Source: Spongilla lacustris
Lineage: Eukaryota; Porifera; Demospongiae; Spongillida; Spongillidae
Assembly (NCBI GenBank): GCA_949361645.1
Contig: OX442416.1
Location: 15,390,674 to 15,454,673 of the forward strand
Length of the DNA stretch: 64,000 nucleotides
Direction: 5' to 3'
Part shown: positions 1-11,188 of the stretch, piece by piece
Layout: each line of letters begins with the position of its first letter
How positions within the stretch are numbered: position 1 is the stretch's first letter
Notes under the pieces: generated by a model
The model's input: only the letters and a program-made list of their open reading frames with translations
Databases searched by the model: none
Told to the model about the DNA's origin: nothing
Made by a program: the position numbers and the translations under genes

Positions 1-483
1 GAGGAACATTTTGACTAGGACGTCACACCCATCCTTACATGTTCATGTGTACACAACTGTGCAGTAACATATGTACATGTAACTGCACAATAGCATGTGG
101 TGTTAACTGAGTTACACATATTTGTACATGTACAAACACCTTGATTGCATCCTTAGCAGAGCTCTCATTAGATTTATGATGGCACTTGCCTGGTAAAATG
201 CAGTGATATATAAATATTATACACACATGCAAAAGTGGCACTTTTGAAATAAAACATCTTTAATAGTACCATTTCTCTTTCTCGCCTTTCTTAAAAAATT
301 CTATAACTTGGAGTTTTGCCAGGTCGTCCAAGTTTCCAATATTGCAATCTGTATTGTTTAGGTAGTTTAACTAAACTTGGTGGACATCAAAATAAATTAT
401 TGTGATCCTACATGTAATGCCACAATTTAGTAGAATGTCCAAATGTTTTATATAATTATAATGTAGATATCATTGATTTTCAG
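1..483. other. No gene recognised; probable intron or upstream flank of the integrase remnant
   Basis: AT-rich sequence with repeated TACATGTA-type words and only short chance open frames. It ends in a pyrimidine-rich tract and a CAG (481-483) directly before the first recognisable integrase codons, which looks like a splice acceptor. Any upstream exons of the integrase gene are outside the window or too decayed to see. Confidence 0.4.
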
Positions 484-722
484 CTGGTGGTTTGTTATTC
501 ATGGAGGCATTGATGGCTATAGTCGTCGAATCATATACCTACATTGCTCCAATAACAATCGAGCAGACACAGTTCTGCAGTTGTTTCTTGCATCTGTAAG
601 AGAATTTGGGCTACCAACCAGAATCCATGCAGACAGAGGTGGAGAAAATACAGAAGTTGTTCAACGAATGCTACAACATCCATTACATGGACCAGGTAGC
701 TTTATTACTGGTCAGAGTGTCC
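484..722 (+). pseudogene. Integrase core (DDE/rve-like), N-terminal half, interrupted
   Basis: The frame reads WWFVIHGGIDGYSRR, then VREFGLPTRIHADRGGEN, then GSFITGQSV. The Asp in GGIDGYSR and the Asp in HADRGGEN match the first two catalytic acids of the rve/DDE integrase fold, as in the metazoan transposon-derived integrase proteins that read HGGIDGYSR...HNQRIERLWRD. A likely splice acceptor precedes position 484. The frame is cut at 722 by a TIR transposon (723-1944), and the catalytic Glu motif resumes at about 1949. The gene therefore cannot make a full enzyme here. Family assignment is from recognised motifs; the exact transposon superfamily is not resolved. Confidence 0.75.
719..722. 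repeat. 4-bp target site duplication, left copy (GTCC)
   Basis: GTCC lies immediately before the TGTCACGC end of the element and is repeated at 1945-1948 just after the matching GCGTGACA end. Removing the element plus one copy restores the integrase reading frame across the junction (SV then HNQ), which supports a real insertion with a 4-bp duplication. Confidence 0.8.
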
Positions 723-1944
723 TGTCACGCAAAAATTGTACCGGGCGAAAATTGTACCGCCCGGTACAATTTTCGCAACCAAAATTGTACCGGGCGGTAC
801 AATTTTGGTTGCGAAAAGTGTACCGGCCTTGCCAAACGTGTACTGGGTAGTGAGAAAGGACCGTTAGCTACATAGGATGTCAGATTACGTATTCTGCTAG
901 TTTAATACGTGTTGTACACAGTTCGCTGAAATAAAAACTTGAACCTACAGTTATACATGTATATAGTTGGTACTTCTATATCGTGCACTTCACTGAACAT
1001 AACATGCATCGGTATTGTAGGTGCAATACATTCCAAAGTAGCTATTTATTTTGCCAACATATCCAACCACTATGAATATGTTAGGCCAATGTAATAGTAT
1101 AAACTCAATGTACATGCCTGATGCCTCGGTCTGAATCACATTGCTGATTTTGACGAGGATTTTGATAACAGATATCGAATTATGATCTAGCCAATCATAT
1201 TTTCACACAAAAAAACAACACCCTGTTAGGCTGTTAAGCGTTAAATGAATATTTATACCAAATTTAGAAAGTGCATGTCATTTAGGCAAATTGCAATAAC
1301 TAATGAGTTGCATCCAAATGCAGCAGAGTCTGATGTGCTTATATCAGTTAAAAAGCTTAGCACCAATAGCAGGTACGTAGGCAAGGGCCCCCTCCCCCAG
1401 TTTTTTTGGGTACCCCTTTTAGTTTTATGTACATGTACAAGCTAGGGTTGTAGTACTGACTCGCTCTGTACACGAAGCACATTGGTACAGTACCGTCCAG
1501 AACCTATACATACATGTACACGTATGTAGTACATACGTGAAGAGGATAAAAAAATAATAGTCATTAATTTCCTGGGATATTGGGGCTCCGCCCCAGACTC
1601 CGGTGGGGGAGCTTACAGCGCTCCCCCATACCCCCTAGCTGTTGCAAGAGGGGGATCCGCCCCCTTTGTACCCACCGATCCATTTAGCCCCCCCCCCAGT
1701 TTTTCAACTTGTCCTGCTACGCGCCTGTATATATATACGCAATTCAGCAAACATCCCTTCGCAAGGTCTAACCGACAACTTACTTCTAGCTGGTTAAAGC
1801 TAACGGTACTTTATCACTACCCGGTACACTTTTGGCAAGGCCAGTACACTTTTCGCAACTAAAATTGTACCGGGCGGTACAATTTTGGTTGCGAAAAGTG
1901 TACCGGCCGGTACAATTTTCGCCCGGTACAATTTTTGCGTGACA
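723..1944. mobile_element. Non-autonomous TIR transposon with palindromic word-array ends
   Basis: The ends are TGTCACGC...GCGTGACA, followed inward by reiterated GGTACAATTTT / AAAATTGTACC words (about 730-835 and 1815-1935). These pair both within each end and between the two ends. The interior (about 850-1800) has no transposase frame, so mobility would depend on enzymes elsewhere. It is flanked by GTCC duplications and sits between the second Asp and the Glu of the host integrase. The outer breakpoint of the giant inverted duplication (1234) falls inside this element, so only its inner part recurs at 45207-45920. Confidence 0.8.
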
Positions 1945-1948
1945 GTCC
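1945..1948. repeat. 4-bp target site duplication, right copy (GTCC)
   Basis: Right partner of the GTCC at 719-722, directly after the GCGTGACA terminus of the transposon. Confidence 0.8.
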
Positions 1949-2213
1949 ACAATCAGTGTATTGAGAGGTTATGGAGAGATGTGTTTACACTGTGCACACA
2001 ATCTGTTCTATACCATGGAAGAGGAGGGGCTGCTAGATTGTGAAAATGAAGTACATGTCTGTTGTGTCTCCATTATGTATTTTTAAGTCGTATCGATAAT
2101 AGCTTACAAGTATTTAAGGAGGCATGGAATCAGCATCTTCTAAGTTCTGAAGGCAACCTTTCACCATGCCAGTTATGGATCAGGGGGAATCCAATACAGA
2201 AAACATACCTGAG
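1949..2213 (+). pseudogene. Integrase core, C-terminal half with catalytic Glu, frameshifted
   Basis: Continuing in frame from the interrupted half, the sequence reads HNQCIERLWRDVF. The Glu of ERLWRD is the third catalytic acid of the DDE integrase. Downstream, EEEGLLDCENEVHV appears in a second frame near 2022-2060, and LHYVFLSRIDNSLQVFKEAW in a third near 2065-2125, so at least two frameshifts have accumulated. The recognisable frame ends near ACCTGAG|GTATGG, a plausible splice donor at 2214. It is part of the left arm and recurs at 44938-45202. Confidence 0.75.
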
Positions 2214-2801
2214 GTATGGCATTTTTGATATTGGAAAAATTGTGCATACATTTTTAAATCACTAAAAACAAGACACAAGCATGTATAAACCAGATAGCTT
2301 ATAGGTGTCTGATGTTTCACACCTACCTAATAATTGTGTGTTTGTTAGCAGAACTCAGCATATGTGCAGCAATCTTATAACTTGCAGGCAATGCCTGTGG
2401 TCAAGACTTGACTGAAAAACTTCATTTCAACATTAGGCTACCTGACTTGCTGTGAAGTCCTCTCTACTGTCCCTCATCAGCATGTAGCATGGCCTTGATT
2501 GATGAATGTAGAATTTTATTTGAATGTATACACTCTAAAGTCATATAGTTTCGGCATGCAGCTGCAGAGCTCTGAAGCTGCATGCCGAAACTATATGACT
2601 TTACTGTATGGTGTTGCTATCAACACCATATACAACACCATACAGGTAATATATTGTATGCCTAATAGCTGGTTACTAAGACTTGCCCGCACAATAATAT
2701 GCTTACCCCAGCTATACTGTATACAGATATGACTTGAAGGGAAACAAATTTGGTACATATACTTACACACATGATTATGTGAATTATATATTGTTTTGCA
2801 G
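2214..2801 (+). other. Probable intron of the integrase remnant; contains a perfect hairpin
   Basis: It lies between the donor-like GTATGG at 2214 and the acceptor TTGTTTTGCAG ending at 2801. No coding signal was recognised. The only structure is the palindrome at 2536-2603. Joining the two flanking exons exactly at these sites gives an out-of-frame product, so either the sites are wrong or the frame has decayed. Confidence 0.4.
2536..2603. repeat. Perfect hairpin, 28-bp arms
   Basis: Positions 2536-2563 are the exact reverse complement of 2576-2603, with a 12-base loop whose centre (GAGCTC) is also palindromic. A shorter palindrome (TATGGTGTTG/CAACACCATA) follows at once near 2608-2631. The hairpin recurs in the right arm at 44548-44615. 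Confidence 0.9.
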
Positions 2802-3000
2802 GAGGATTTGAATACTTATGGTATCGACTGGAATGGTCCACTTGCTGTTTCGAGAAACGATGATGATTATGAAGTCACAGTACCTTATATTCAATTTATA
2901 GCTCCTTTACCAGATGGTGTATTACATGACTTGCAGGAAACTGTTCATCTTCTTGACCACAGTTGTAACCTTGTACATGACAGCTTTGCAATTTTTTAGT
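2802..3000 (+). pseudogene. Terminal exon of the integrase gene
   Basis: After a strong acceptor (TTGTTTTGCAG) the frame reads EDLNTYGIDWNGPLAVS, later VTVPYIQFIAPLPDGVLHDL and a final ...HDSFAIF before TAG. The YGIDWNGP and VTVP...PLPD pattern is the C-terminal tail typical of this animal integrase family. The exon itself is open to its stop, although the gene upstream is broken. A decayed second copy lies at 4951-5110, and the right-arm copy is at 44151-44349. Confidence 0.65.
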
Positions 3001-3934
3001 AGTAGATTGTGGAGAAAGATAATGCATGTGCATGAATGAAACCTTTTTTTTTCACCGTATTATTTCCTGCATGAAATATTGTCACGTAAAAGTTCATGGT
3101 TGTGGAGATACTATCGTTAAACACTGCCTTTTTTTCTTTCCTTTTTTTTTTTTTCATGGGAGGGGGCCTGGGTGTTGTACATCATGTGTATAGGGGCAAA
3201 ATTACAACACAAACCACTTTACATTCACTGTAAATTCATTTTGGGAATACTTTTTTTATGTTCATGCAATTACACAGTAATTTTACAGAGGTTTTTAAAA
3301 TTAAGTGGCTCAGTCCATTATTTCTTTTCTGGTGTATATAACCATGCTGTGGAGCAAGCCCGTTCTGAAGGCACATGCAGTCAAGGCTAAGATAGCTAGA
3401 TACTATACCATGCAGTTTGGTAACATAAGGGAAATAGAATTCACTACTCCATACGGTATCTCCCTCCCTCTCCCCTGCATGCAGCCCCACAGCATGATAC
3501 TGAGGACGGTTTATGTGTTGGTTCTTGTGTCACCAACAACGCAGCTTCAACTTGAAAACTGTGATTATTGACAAATAATTCGACAATGAAATATCGCGAT
3601 ATAGACGATATCGGCAAAGAACCATATCGCGGCAGCACTAGCTACAATACAATTCCCTTGAGTGATCGCTCAATATTTCCGAAACATCACCAGAAATTAA
3701 ATATATGGATACAAAACATTTTATTGTGTCTTGGCCTTGTAAAAGAACATATTAACATTAAATGGAGACACCAAATCTATCTACCTTGTATGAAATAATG
3801 GCTTCTTGTAGAATACAAATACAGTAAGATATCTGAAGCTTCCTCCACTATAGTGCCAGTGGTTGCACTATTGAAAACACTGATGAATGAGGAGGCTAAA
3901 TATGGGAAGGAGTAATCAAGGCAATACATGCATG
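3001..3934. other. Intergenic repeat-rich DNA, no gene recognised
   Basis: It contains T-rich runs near 3045 and 3135-3155 and low-complexity sequence. The left arm carries a 9-bp extra block (ATAGACGAT) near 3603 inside a palindromic ATATCGCGATAT context. This is the largest length difference found between the two arms. Confidence 0.5.
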
Positions 3935-4950
3935 CCTACATTTCAGCGATTGTCGAATGGAATAATTCAAAAACTGAGATTTCTTTGCATGTGAATGATG
4001 ATTTATTCTTAACTTGTCAGTAATTTTTTGGTCTCTTGGTTTGTAAAAAAAATTTTTAGAATCCACAATACATGTAATAGTACACAAAGTTCAATATACA
4101 TCATAATAAATAATTTTTACTGAAAACATGATAAAAATGTCACTTTGTTGTCCGTGTACAGGGATTGATTGCTGCTCCATCATCAAACCCTAGACCACAA
4201 TCGCCAATTTGTTGGTCTCTAATTAAATGATCCATTTTAGATACTACCCCCAAATAGCACTTTTAATGTCATAGCTATAGATCCCATTGTGACTAATTCT
4301 CTTGACTGGTATACTCTGAGGTATGAGTCTCATTCATAAATTCAAATTCAAAAAACCTTCATCAGTCCCTTGCAGCATGCATGGAGGTATACTTCTGAGA
4401 TGCACTTCAGTCTAGCTACTAGGATGCACTGCACTTCAAGCTGCTAGGATGAACTGTACTTCTAGCTGCTAGCTGATAATGCATGCAGCATAATATTTAA
4501 TTGTATGTGGAATAAACACCAAAGTAAAACTTTTGAGATGTGACTAGAATTACAGCGAGCTTATAACCTGCAGGGTTTGTATCCCAATGGCGCTGTGTAG
4601 ATATATGCAACCTACTTGCTATCAAGGCTCAACATATACTTCACTTAGGCCATGCACCAGATTTGCTGTGAGGTCTTTGTTGTCCGACTCCCACATGTAT
4701 ATGATGAATTTGACACTGGTCAGTGCGAGAAAGCAAGGGCCATGATACACTGAAAAACATACAGTCCTATATATAATATTCAGTGACCGTGTTTCGCATC
4801 CAAATGTATGTAATATTAACATGCAGTATCATTGTTTAAATTAAATTATGCATAATAAAATAGATATCTTACATCCCGTGTTACATGCGTATGATTACTT
4901 TGCATCGTATACGTGCATAATGTATTATCTTATACATGTATACATTGCAG

Positions 4951-5110
4951 GAGGATTTGAATATGTATATGGAATGGTCCACTTTCTGTTTCCAAACAAT
5001 AAAATGATGATTATGACTCGGTTTGACACAGTGTACAGCACGACTTACGTTCAACCTCTTAACAACCATAGCATTGCATTTGTCAGCTTTGCAGTGATAA
5101 ATTTGTTGAC
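4951..5110 (+). pseudogene. Decayed duplicate of the integrase terminal exon
   Basis: From a CAG acceptor at 4948-4950 the DNA reads GAGGATTTGAATA, then TGGAATGGTCCACTT, CTGTTTC and ATGATGATTATGA. These are the same landmarks in the same order as 2802-2875, with a short deletion that removes the YGID frame. It lies inside the unpaired centre of the inverted-repeat element at 3935-6018, so that element may have captured it. Right-arm copy at 42050-42209. Confidence 0.65.
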
Positions 5111-5822
5111 AGATAAGTGAATCGGTGATTAAATATTAATGTCAGCTTTGCAAGCTGTTACTAGACAATTGTGCCGGGTGAAAAAACAAGTGAATACATT
5201 GTATAATTGGGGGTGATTATGAAAAGGCCTCACAATGACACCATTAAGATACAATGGAAATGCACACATAAATTGAACACACAATCTTAGCAATAAGTAA
5301 ACTACACGTCTAGAAACAGTGCACATGACAAAGAGAAATGGACAATGGCTCAAGATCATGTTGGCATAATTATAACTGAACAGGACCTATGCATGGACCC
5401 AGCTCAATTGAGAAGAATCAATTCTATATTTTTATTGTTGATGGATCTTTTTGCATGGAATTGTTCCCAACTGATAACATATACAAGTAAGTACAAAAGC
5501 ATTCTTTAGAAAGTTGGTGATTTCAAAATTATCCTATATGTAGCTTATGATAAACTACAACTTGCTAAATATAGGGCTTTATTATTGTTCGACCCTTGTT
5601 TCGCAGTCTTTTATACTCCATCCTATAGCAGCTTGAAGTGCAGTAAATCTAGCAGCTAGAAGTGCATGCTTGACATCTCAAGTTAGTACTCTATAGAAGT
5701 ACCTCCATGCTTGCTAAAGGTTTTTTTTTTAATGAATTGAAACTCATCCCTACCAGTCGGGTCAAATGTGATGCCCATGGGATATAGCTATGACATTACA
5801 ATTTTTTTTTTTTTTTTGGGGT

Positions 5823-5853
<31 letters not shown>
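5823..5853. repeat. Poly-G tract (31 G) after a poly-T run
   Basis: A T-run, GGGG, T, then 31 consecutive G. The reverse-complement tract in the right arm (41307-41337) is also 31 bases long. That is notable because such runs normally change length quickly. Confidence 0.95.
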
Positions 5854-5854
<1 letters not shown>

Positions 5855-6062
5855 ATAGTATCTAAAATGAATTATTTAATTGCCCCAAAATTTTTGGTCC
5901 AGGACGATCATTATAAGACCAAAAACATGGTGACAAGTTGTTTTTTTATAATTATTCCTCATTCACAAATTAATCTCAATTTTTATATTGTTCCATTCTG
6001 AAATCACTGAAATGTAGGCTCGATACACCTCTTTTATGTACACATGCTTTGACATATAGTGC

Positions 6063-6278
6063 TGTCACGGAGGAAAGTGTCCGTCGGAGTAACTTGTCCT
6101 AACCGGACATTTTACTCCGGAGTAACCGGACGTTTTACTCCGGAGTAAATTGTCCTAACCGGATGTTTTACTCCGGAGTAAATTGTCCTAACCGGACGTT
6201 TTACTCCGGAGTAAATTGTCCTAACCGGACATTTTACTCTAGAGTAAATTGTCCCCCAACGGAGTAAGCGGTCCGACA
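6063..6278. mobile_element. Small TGTC...GACA element of ACTCCGGAGT words
   Basis: It begins TGTCACGGAGG and ends GCGGTCCGACA. In between, about 35-bp units repeat around the self-complementary ACTCCGGAGTAAA and TTGTCCTAACCGGAC words, alternating in orientation. There is no coding capacity. The organisation parallels the 723-1944 ends and the 62825-62957 element, although the words differ. No target duplication was identified. Right-arm copy at 40882-41097. Confidence 0.6.
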
Positions 6279-7144
6279 TTGTGCCGTAAATTTTGATTTC
6301 AAACTATACATAGTCCGCAGCCAGGTGGTGTAAGTTTTGAATCACTACACCGATAAAGGCGATAAGGATTAAGGAGCGCAGCTGGCTTTTCAGATATTGC
6401 ATGTGACTTATACTACAGCTGCTTAAATGGATGAGAGGACAGATGAACGAGGAACGAGAGTTTTCTGATGTCCACACTCCACAGGTACCCTGCGCCGCTA
6501 ATGAAAAGTGAATCCTTCCCTCGAAGAAAAGCAAACAGGTATGGATTGTCCACTTGTTAATACACTCCTGTTCAGTAGCACGAGTTACAACTGAGCAATA
6601 TTTTAATGCATGCATGCTTAGTGAAGTAGACTACTACGGAATAATTGTGTTTAATACTACAGAGTCAGAGTGGAAGTTTTTAAAAAGCAGTACAAGACAT
6701 GCAAAGAAAGGCATGTGGGTGGAAGTGATACTGAATCAGCAAACACCAGAGGAAGCAAATCATGAAGTCCTGCCACAGTGATCATACTGCTGGTTGGTAT
6801 CCTAGCTTATAAATAAGGTGTCAGAATTAACGTTTTTACTGGCCTAGCTGCATGACAGGTGGCAGCTGTTTTGGCATGTCCAGGGAAAGTGATTAGCATC
6901 AAAATGATAAAAGTTTAACAGCAAGAAGGGGAAAATGACCTGGCTTATTTTGCAACAGCTATAGCTCACCCGGCTAATATATGCAACATGGTCATTGTAT
7001 GTTTCAGCAGAGTGAAATTAGTCAGAATTTATCAAGAGGCCTTGAAGAACAGGTTCTCTCCATGTAAGTTTCCAGTGGAGAAAAATGAAAAGAAGAGTTA
7101 GTGTTAACTAGCTGAATTAACAACTGAGTATAGAAATTTTCTGA
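6279..7144. other. No gene recognised
   Basis: A 75-codon open frame on the plus strand (6554-6781) is the longest plausible coding stretch, but it matches nothing I recognise and has no flanking gene signals. The rest appears non-coding. Confidence 0.4.
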
Positions 7145-7274
7145 ATGCCTATTGACAAAAGGAAAATGATTGACTGTTCAGGATGCAAGGAGTGGTACCA
7201 CTGTGGACTGTGTGACGGATATTCTAGAAAGAGCCTCAAATGAGTTGGATTGTGTGTGGTCTTGTACTTCATGT
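7145..7274 (+). pseudogene. PHD-finger-like segment with one frameshift
   Basis: One frame reads MPIDKRKMIDCSGCKEWYHC. After a 1-nt shift near 7205 the continuation reads CVTDILERASNELDCVWSC and then TSC. Together these give the Cys-x2-Cys...Trp-Tyr-His-x2-Cys...Trp-x-Cys-x2-Cys spacing of the second half of a PHD zinc finger (the chromatin-reader fold). In the first frame a TGA follows at about 7242. The last Cys codon overlaps a GTAAGT, so the segment may be an exon end. It is a fragment only, with no upstream zinc ligands found nearby. Right-arm copy at 39886-40015. Confidence 0.5.
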
Positions 7275-9560
7275 AAGTGATGAAACTGAATATGAATACT
7301 GACCTATATAGCTCATAAACATTGATTGTGATACTGCTCATTCCTGTCCTTGATGTATTAATTTATGTTATGGCAGTTCATATTGAAATCATAGGGCACA
7401 TCAATTCGTGGCGAAGAGCAAACTGTCCTGGGACAAATTTAATTCCTTGGCCTATGAGTTAGTTCAGAATTTAACTGACATCTATACTTTACGAAACTTG
7501 TATAGGTCATGAGGGTAAATTGTCCCCCCCCCCCTCCCCCCCGTATAGAATGTAACTACATTCCACACTAGGATGACTCGCCCGATTGTTTTCCTATACT
7601 GTTCTTCCTGCCTACAGCGTTCTCATTATGTCATCCAAACTAATAACATCTGCACAGCTGAACAGTGATGATAATGATAGCTCATTACTGAAGTACGTGT
7701 CTCAATAATAAAAAAGCACTATCAAACAAGATCTTTATTAGTTAATCAGCTCACAATTTTTATAATTTGCTAATCTTTAGCCGATAAGGTGAAGTGCATG
7801 CAGAAGGCATATTAATCTATTATTGGGACACATATCATGCTAAGTAAAGGCAGGCGGTGAAATGTCTGCATCCGAATGTTTCTTATAATATTATTCAGTA
7901 CCGTTTGAATGGGACATACTGGCAACATTTTTGGTCAAGGAAAGCTGATGCTTACAAGCAATATAGATTATTAAATTTATAAATCATATGGATTATGCTA
8001 AATAACAAAACTGATTAATGGATCAGGGAATTACCTATATACCAATCAACACTGTCAGAGGATGTAACAGTAAGTGGCAATTACTTCCAATGCGTGTGTG
8101 TATTTTCCGTAACTGATCAGTAATTACATGTAAGCTTAAGGTTCATCTTCGCTACTTGTTTTAACACTCCATGCAACATGGGGGATTTAGGCGGTACAGG
8201 TTGCAATATTTCTATCTTCATATCACTGAACAGGCTTGGGTAGTAAAAGGACATCCAAGTTTGGGAATAACCTTTGCATTATATAACCTTATTCCTGAAG
8301 TATGCCAGGCACGACAAACAATGTGAATTTGTGTTTATGTGACATTAGTATATACACTCAGACTATATGGATCCTATTTATCTCAATATATTTCAGACTC
8401 TCATATCAGATTTCAGCCATGCATTATATATATATTTTTAATGAAATGCTCGTGTATGTGCTAAGTAATGCTTTCAACTGGTGAGAATTTAAAGAACAAG
8501 AGCTCCACTTGCTGAGTACAGTGTGTGATACGAAAATACCACCAGTCCACCACTTCATACCCATATCATATTGGGGTTGCATAAAAGGTTTCCCAGCTTT
8601 GAAATAAATGTAATATATTAATATGCACAAGTAGGTTACCAGAATACAATGTTAAGTAGCAAGTAGATTGTGATATTATTTATCTTGGCGCGAATTATTG
8701 GCCAGCGTTTAGCTACTAGTACTGACTATGAATCTATGACACCGGCTCATTCAAGGCCTTTTTAAAAATCATCTTTTTATATTGCTTCGAAACTTGCCTA
8801 AACTTTAAATAGCAAGTTTGCTCCATAGTTGTTAACGTTTGACATCAGTCATGACATGAACTGTTCAACGTTTTATCCGAAACTACTTACCAGCATCAAA
8901 TGAATTCACCGTAGACCACAAAGCCACGTGCGCGTATTAAAATGGCGTCGCGACAACAACAAACGCTCGCAGTCCGACCTGGCAGACCAGGGTGCGAAAA
9001 GCACTTGAACACTGCAGAAATACTCCGTTGTGGAAATTTGAAGTCATCATTAAGACGGTGCATGATGAAACCCGAGCTCACAGCGACGTAATTGGTATTA
9101 ACGTGTTTTTAAAATATTAACAGATGACGAGGAAAGGGGCTCAGATTTGTTTGTGGATCTGATCACATGCAACATCAGGGCTCAATATGGATGTGGCTTT
9201 GCTATGACGTAAGTCAAGCGCATGTAAGAAACAGTGGTTGTTCTGAAAGATGAAATGGGGAGAGCTAGAGAGAGCGGGAGGGAAGACACGTGGTATTACC
9301 TTGATTTACGTGCATTATTCCCCTTCATTCATTTCACTATGTAAGGTGCTGCACTATTTGTGTACTGCACGTAGCAGTAGGGTTTCTGAGCTAAGCTTCT
9401 GCTGATCATTACCCATGCAATGCAACAACATAGTTGATTACATCATTTCTGTGTTGTTTGGAAGTTAGGTGTTCTATTTCAGTTTGGGGAGGCTGTATGA
9501 CATTGATGAGCAATGTGGGTTGCATGGTAGAAGCACATGCAACTATCATTGTGTGCTATC
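7275..9560. other. No gene recognised; one CACGTG/AAAATGGCG promoter-like spot
   Basis: The sequence is mostly AT-rich without recognisable coding content, with a C-rich run near 7527-7545. Near 8928-8960 a CACGTG and an AAAATGGCG (YY1-like context) precede a short 48-codon frame beginning MASRQQQTLAVRPGRPG. That could be a first exon or chance. Confidence 0.35.
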
Positions 9561-9587
9561 TCTGGTCTGATGTCATCCTAATCTCTT

Positions 9588-9611
9588 CCCCCCCCCCCCC
9601 CCCCCCCCCCC
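9588..9611. repeat. Poly-C tract (24 C)
   Basis: An uninterrupted C-run. The matching G-run in the right arm (37549-37572) has the same length, as for the 31-base run at 5823. Confidence 0.9.
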
Positions 9612-9639
9612 TTAGGAGATGAATTTGATGCTGTGTCAG

Positions 9640-9830
9640 TGTAGGGCATGGGGTCCACCTACAGCATTGTGAACTTTCAGTGTGCATCAAAGTCAGGCTA
9701 CACAACACAAGTTGATGCCCACTGAGTGTGTGTGTGGGACTGTTGTGGATATGAGGATGGTAAGTGTTCTGTGTGGGGAAGCTATGTGATATATTGTATA
9801 TGATGCATGTGTGAGGTATCATCATTTGTG
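9640..9830 (+). repeat. Dispersed repeat unit, copy 1
   Basis: It shares ordered blocks with 13260-13470: GTGTAGGG...GTCCACCTA...CATTGT, GTGGATATGAG, GTGTGGGGAAGCT, GTGTGATA-type and GGTGCATGTGTGA-type words. The blocks are rotated relative to each other, so this is a decayed tandem or dispersed repeat rather than a simple copy. A third partial block lies near 9861-9893 and a fourth near 13518-13540. Confidence 0.5.
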
Positions 9831-10271
9831 CAATTGTGTGATATTCTGTATCGAAATGAATTTGATGTGTAGGGCATGTGGTCCACCTTTGAGTTATTAA
9901 GTGTGTGGACGAAAGTTGCTAAACGTGAACGAGACAGCACTTGCGAGTAACTTTAACGTGAACAAGACAGCACTCTTGTGGGTACTCACTTGTGCTTGCG
10001 TACATGCATATCAGTACTTTTTAACCAAGCCATGTAACTTATTACTTACGCATATGCATATTGTTTATGCTGCATGCATATTAACCGCTAGAATTTTCAC
10101 CTGCACCAAGTGCAGGTATAAGTATTGGGCTACCTGCGTGCTGAAAAAAGCAGCCTGTATATTTCAAACCCTGTAAATTCTACTAAGGGGGGCTCAAAGC
10201 TCCACACGCGCACATACTGGCCAGACTGTCCATGCAGCATGGGTCATGTCCTCACCAAGGCAATAGTTAGC

Positions 10272-11188
10272 TCTTTGACTTGGATTCACTAAATGGTATA
10301 CAGCGAGTGAAGGAATACATACATCATATGGGACAGTTTCCGAGAAAATAGCCCTTCGTTTATGATTATAAAATCTTATAAAATTGCTTTGCATTTGAAT
10401 CATAATAACTTCTGAATGGTTAAGGCTATCGACTTCCTATTTTCAACACTTTGTACCACACCATTTCTCTGGTAAAATACATTTTGGGGTCTTGCACTTG
10501 CTCCGTGCCAGTATTGCAACGTCCGATACCCCACCGGGTTCAAACCCGCCATAACTTTCTGTAGGAGTAATCAAATCACTTCAAATTAGGTTTGTAGGTA
10601 GAGAGGTCCTATATCTATCGATTTGTTATGCCATCCGTTACGAAGATACATTTGAACAAACTACGTGCACGTTTTCCTGCTTGATTCACGCCAATGTTAT
10701 AATCCCCGCCTCCCCATACATTGAGCGGAATGCAATTTGCCCAAATCAGTAGTGTGAATCGAGCGCAAAAATGTGCACATTGTTTGTTCAATTGTATCTC
10801 CGTAACGGATGGATAAAAATTAACAAACAGAACAAATAGATAGATATAGGACCTCTCTATCTACAAACCAAATTTGAAGCAATTTGATTACTCCTACAGA
10901 AAGTTATGGCGGGTTTGAACCCAGTGGGGTATCGGACGTTGCAATACTGGCGCGGAGCAAGTGCAAGACCCCAAAATGTATTTTACTGTAGAGAAATGGT
11001 GTGGTACGAAGTGTTGAAAATAGGAAGTCGATAGCCTTAACCGTTCAGAAGTTATTATGATTCAAATGCAAAGCAATTTTATAAGATTTTATAATCATAA
11101 ACGAAGGGCTATTTTCTCGGAAACTGTCCCATATGATGTATGTATTCCTTCACTCGCTGTATACCATTTAGTGAATCCAAGTCAAAGA
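10272..11188. mobile_element. Near-perfect foldback element, 917 bp
   Basis: It begins TCTTTGACTTGGATTCAC and ends with its reverse complement GTGAATCCAAGTCAAAGA. The two halves (about 430 bp each) are nearly perfect reverse complements meeting around 10720. The matched pairs include TCCGATACCCCAC with GTGGGGTATCGGA and AGAGAGGTCCTATATCTAT with its complement. Inner differences such as TCTCTGGTAAAAT versus TCTCTACAGTAAAAT show that the halves have begun to diverge. No coding frame. Right-arm copy at 35972-36888. Confidence 0.85.

Larger units (their letters stand above)
3935..6018. mobile_element. Inverted-repeat (foldback-like) element, about 2.1 kb
   Basis: About 3935-4455 is matched in reverse complement, with moderate divergence, by about 5618-6018. 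Paired landmarks are CCTACATTTCAG (3935) with CTGAAATGTAGG (6007), TAGATACTA (4237) with TAGTATCTA (5857), GTCATAGCTAT (4268) with ATAGCTATGAC (5782), and TTCAAGCTGCTAGGAT (4435) with ATCCTATAGCAGCTTGAA (5620). The unpaired centre holds a decayed copy of the integrase terminal exon. No transposase is present. Exact ends and a target duplication were not resolved. Confidence 0.6.

Noticed and set aside
5823..5853. Functional G-quadruplex regulatory element
   Set aside because: A pure homopolymer beside poly-T with no neighbouring promoter is more simply a slippage product.
6304..6781. Opposing 103- and 75-codon frames as genes
   Set aside because: They overlap each other on opposite strands, show no domain or codon pattern I recognise, and lie within repeat-rich DNA.
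8896..9081. Minus-strand 61-codon frame as a gene
   Set aside because: No family motif and no splice or promoter support on that strand. The plus strand at the same place looks more like a promoter/first exon, and even that is weak.
10535..10556. tRNA/Pol III B-box (GGGTTCAAACCC) in the foldback element
   Set aside because: The motif is simply palindromic within the element. There is no A-box at the right distance and no cloverleaf could be drawn.
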